From the NCBI GenBank assembly GCA_026874595.1, contig CM049317.1, positions 63,525,118 through 63,589,117 of the forward strand: a stretch of DNA of 64,000 bases, given 5' to 3'. Below the pieces are notes generated by a model. It was not told where the DNA came from. It searched no databases and worked only from the letters and a program-made list of their open reading frames with translations. Numbering within the stretch: the stretch's first letter is position 1; every line of letters begins with the position of its first letter. A program made the position numbers and the translations under genes. Shown here piece after piece: positions 61,599 to 64,000 of this stretch. The DNA is from Sipunculus nudus (Eukaryota; Annelida; Sipuncula; Golfingiida; Sipunculidae).

Positions 61599-64000
61599 GG
61601 TCGTTTATTCGTAGATCGTTGAATATATGTAATTATTATTTATATATAATTTTATGATATAATATGGTATAAGAGCTCCGATTGAAGGAGCCTTGAAGGT
61701 TTGCCCCCAGAAAATTAAATCGAGGAGAATTTGGGCCAACATTAAATAAGGAATTCACTTATCGTCTAGTATGATAGTTTAGTATGAAAAGTTAATGTTG
61801 ATATGTTGTTCTATGACACCAGTTCGCTATAAGAATACACTTATCGTCTAGTATGAAAGTTTAGTATGAAATGGTAATGTTTATATTTTGTTCTATGAGA
61901 CCAATTCGCTCAAAGAATTCTTAAAAGTATGGTAATATATGATAATTCGTGGTTTGTGTGTGGCCGCATTAAAGACTTTGTAGCTAACTTATAAAAAGAA
62001 TGAGACCAGGGGTCCCCTACCAGGTTTGATAAAACATTCAAGATAGGCCATTATAAATAGTAATTTTTTAAGCAATTAATGTGGCTTAATTCACAAGCTT
62101 ATCGACAGAATTGATGTGGAGGGGGGGGGGGGGCAGGGGACGAGGCATCTTAAGGTTCGATAAGTACCAAAATATAGAGTGTATATGCTGGTCAGCCTAA
62201 AAGCGGCATTTTTCCTTAAAGTCCAGCTGTTTATATTTATTCATTTGAACATTGGACTTTTTGTATTATGCGCATAATAATGTGTTTATCTAAAAGGAAA
62301 TTATTCACATATCATGTATATGAAATATATAATAAAAATAAAAAATAGTGTTTTGTCCTTAAAGTTTTATGGCATCTGCCAACATTTCGTTGTAAAACCG
62401 TTTTATTTATTCCTATATACAAGAAAAAACGCGAGATGTTTCAAGCTCCCAACCGATGTTATTTTTTTCTGTTCTGTTACTTCTTGTTTGGCAGTTGTCA
62501 TGTATGCCAAAGGTCGGAATTTTGGTCATACAATCTTGTTTTGGTAAACAGAGACACGTGGACTGCATTTACTCACACCCAGAACCATAAAAACGTGTAT
62601 AACAGGTGATATGGAAATAGTAAGATCAGCAGCGGAATGTTTTTCTCTGTAAACTTTTGGATTAAGCTAATATGAACCAACCGATCGAGATAATACACAA
62701 AATATTCCGAATTTTGTACAATGATTTTCCTCATATGTCACAACGATTTATGTTTTTGACAAAGAAGCGTTATATTTTAATTCAATACCCCATCTGTTGA
62801 AAAAAAGCAGAACCCTGTAAAACTTTAAACTACAACTATGTCATGTCTTCTTCCTGTGAAGGGTACATATACATAACTCTGTCTTAGTTTTTGGAGAATA
62901 TATAAGAAATGTCATGTTACCCTTCCGTTAATATTAAACCGGGAATAAAAGGATTACAAAAAATATCTACTTTGACGAGATGAATCAAAATTAATTCTGT
63001 ATGATTTAATAAAACTTTAACAGGACCAACAATCCGATAAGGCTTGCATCGTTTACCGGCTGAACATTACAGATGAACGATGCTCGAATCTGGCTCATAT
63101 TTTGGTTTTAAAAAGTCACTAAAGGCATGCATGTATTAATCAGCAGAGTCACACGGAAATACGGTGGCTTTGTGATATTTTGAATCAATGTCAAGTTCAA
63201 ATCTCAATCGAGGCGGCGTATTTTTTTACGGTCGGTCCTCACCCAAAAAGAGCGTTCTGTGGATATGGTGGGAAGTCCGTGCCCCATGACTATGTTTTGC
63301 TAACACACGATTGCGCCTTTTGGCGGTTCCTCGGTGGAATGAGCCAGCAATGACACATGACCCGCAGGTGCAACATTCAACGGGCCTCGTTAACACAAGG
63401 ATATAAAATGAGATAAAGAGTGTGCTACCAACGTGGCACGTAGTCCTGAACTGGAATGGAATTTTGCTGACATATATACATACTTAAGCAAGCAACACAA
63501 ACATTGAGGGTGGTTACCTAAAACAAAAATAAAAAAATAAGATGAAAAAAAAAGACAAAGTTAAATTTAACGTTTACCGTTTTATTTTTCTAATATGAAT
63601 TTATCGCATTTAACATATGATAACCTTATCAGCCTCAGTTATTTAATAAAATTTAATCTCATTTCTAGTTTAGACTATTTTATATAATTATCACTCAACA
63701 GAATAATTCATCAAGCAATAAGTTTATATTTTCCTATTAGAAAATCCGACGGAGAAAATACTAGTGAACGGACTATGAAGGCTTATTTGGTCTTGTTTAT
63801 GGATTTAAGCACACTGGATGTTATTGTACACATAAACAAGCAGGTACACCGCGTGTTATTGCAGCCAAATACATTAGTTCTTAATTGTCCATTGTTCCAG
63901 TCAATTTATAGGATTATTATGCATGTTCACAGTGTTGACATGGATATTAAGTGTAGCGCCAGTAGAAAGCGCGTTTTTAATAATTCTGTGATTAACCGAA
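60641..64000. other. AT-rich stretch without a gene
   Basis: Apart from the inverted-repeat element at 61158-61624 and a G run at about 62121-62133, I see no coding exon. The block at about 63170-63400 is less AT-rich but has no recognisable protein or tRNA. A short direct repeat with ACTTATCGTCTAGTATGA occurs near 61757 and 61840. Confidence 0.45.
61158..61624. mobile_element. Inverted-repeat element with internal tandem duplication
   Basis: TTCAACGATCTACGAATAAA (from about 61157) is mirrored by its complement ending at about 61623, giving terminal inverted repeats of about 25 bp. Inside, a unit of about 170 bp is present twice (61250-61420 and 61422-61600). Each copy contains GTAAGATGTCTGACGACACT, GAGCGCTCTAGTAATTGC and a trailing (TA)n. 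There is no protein, so it looks like a MITE that has duplicated its core. Confidence 0.7.

Overview
The window looks like nuclear DNA of an invertebrate animal, most likely a mollusc. The base composition is AT-rich. Genes are split into small exons with GT-AG introns. Long (TA)n tracts and G/C homopolymers of 9-17 bases are everywhere, and there are several DNA transposons and degenerate LINEs. Repeats carrying 'GGTCAAAGGTCAAGGTCA'-type text, common in bivalve and gastropod introns, are also present. There is no bacterial operon structure, CRISPR array or rRNA. The species assignment is inference.

Two host protein-coding genes can be assembled by joining exons whose splice phases all agree. 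(1) On the plus strand, 28322-35458 is a five-exon gene for a small secreted protein of 188 aa. It has a signal peptide, one EGF-like domain and a DUF4430 domain, the fold of the C-terminal domain of transcobalamin and intrinsic factor. (2) On the minus strand, 59359-51836 is a seven-exon gene for a type I membrane receptor of about 392-398 aa. It has a signal peptide, two C-type lectin domains, a transmembrane segment and an 87-residue cytoplasmic tail. A segmental duplication copied the 5' region of this gene to about 48.7-50 kb, where the signal-peptide exon carries an in-frame stop.

The most striking object is a complete 6,045-bp DNA transposon at 20675-26719. It has imperfect terminal inverted repeats of about 165-173 bp and encodes one long protein: a Cys-rich N-terminus, a transposase core, an XPG/FEN1-like nuclease and a C-terminal Cys-rich (CXC-like) tail. 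I assign it to the Academ superfamily, AcademX type. The frame is interrupted by indels at four homopolymers, three nonsense codons and a lesion near the 3' end, so it is either decaying or affected by homopolymer assembly errors.

Other elements, left to right: a 33-bp minisatellite (147-311); a 204-bp palindromic element (1689-1892); a degenerate minus-strand LINE with endonuclease and reverse transcriptase remnants (5230-7880); a four-unit tandem array of about 320 bp (13.1-14.2 kb); three tandem promoter-like units ending in a TATA box and a splice donor (17770-18302); a TA-flanked MITE (35712-36068); a 1.05-kb element built of AACCAA/TTGGTT palindromes (39302-40353); an internally deleted pogo/Tigger-type element with transposase remains (41713-42841); a 5'-truncated LINE with an 11-bp target-site duplication inside an intron of the lectin receptor gene (54529-55614); and a 0.47-kb inverted-repeat element with an internal duplication (61158-61624). 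The rest is AT-rich sequence in which I see no gene.
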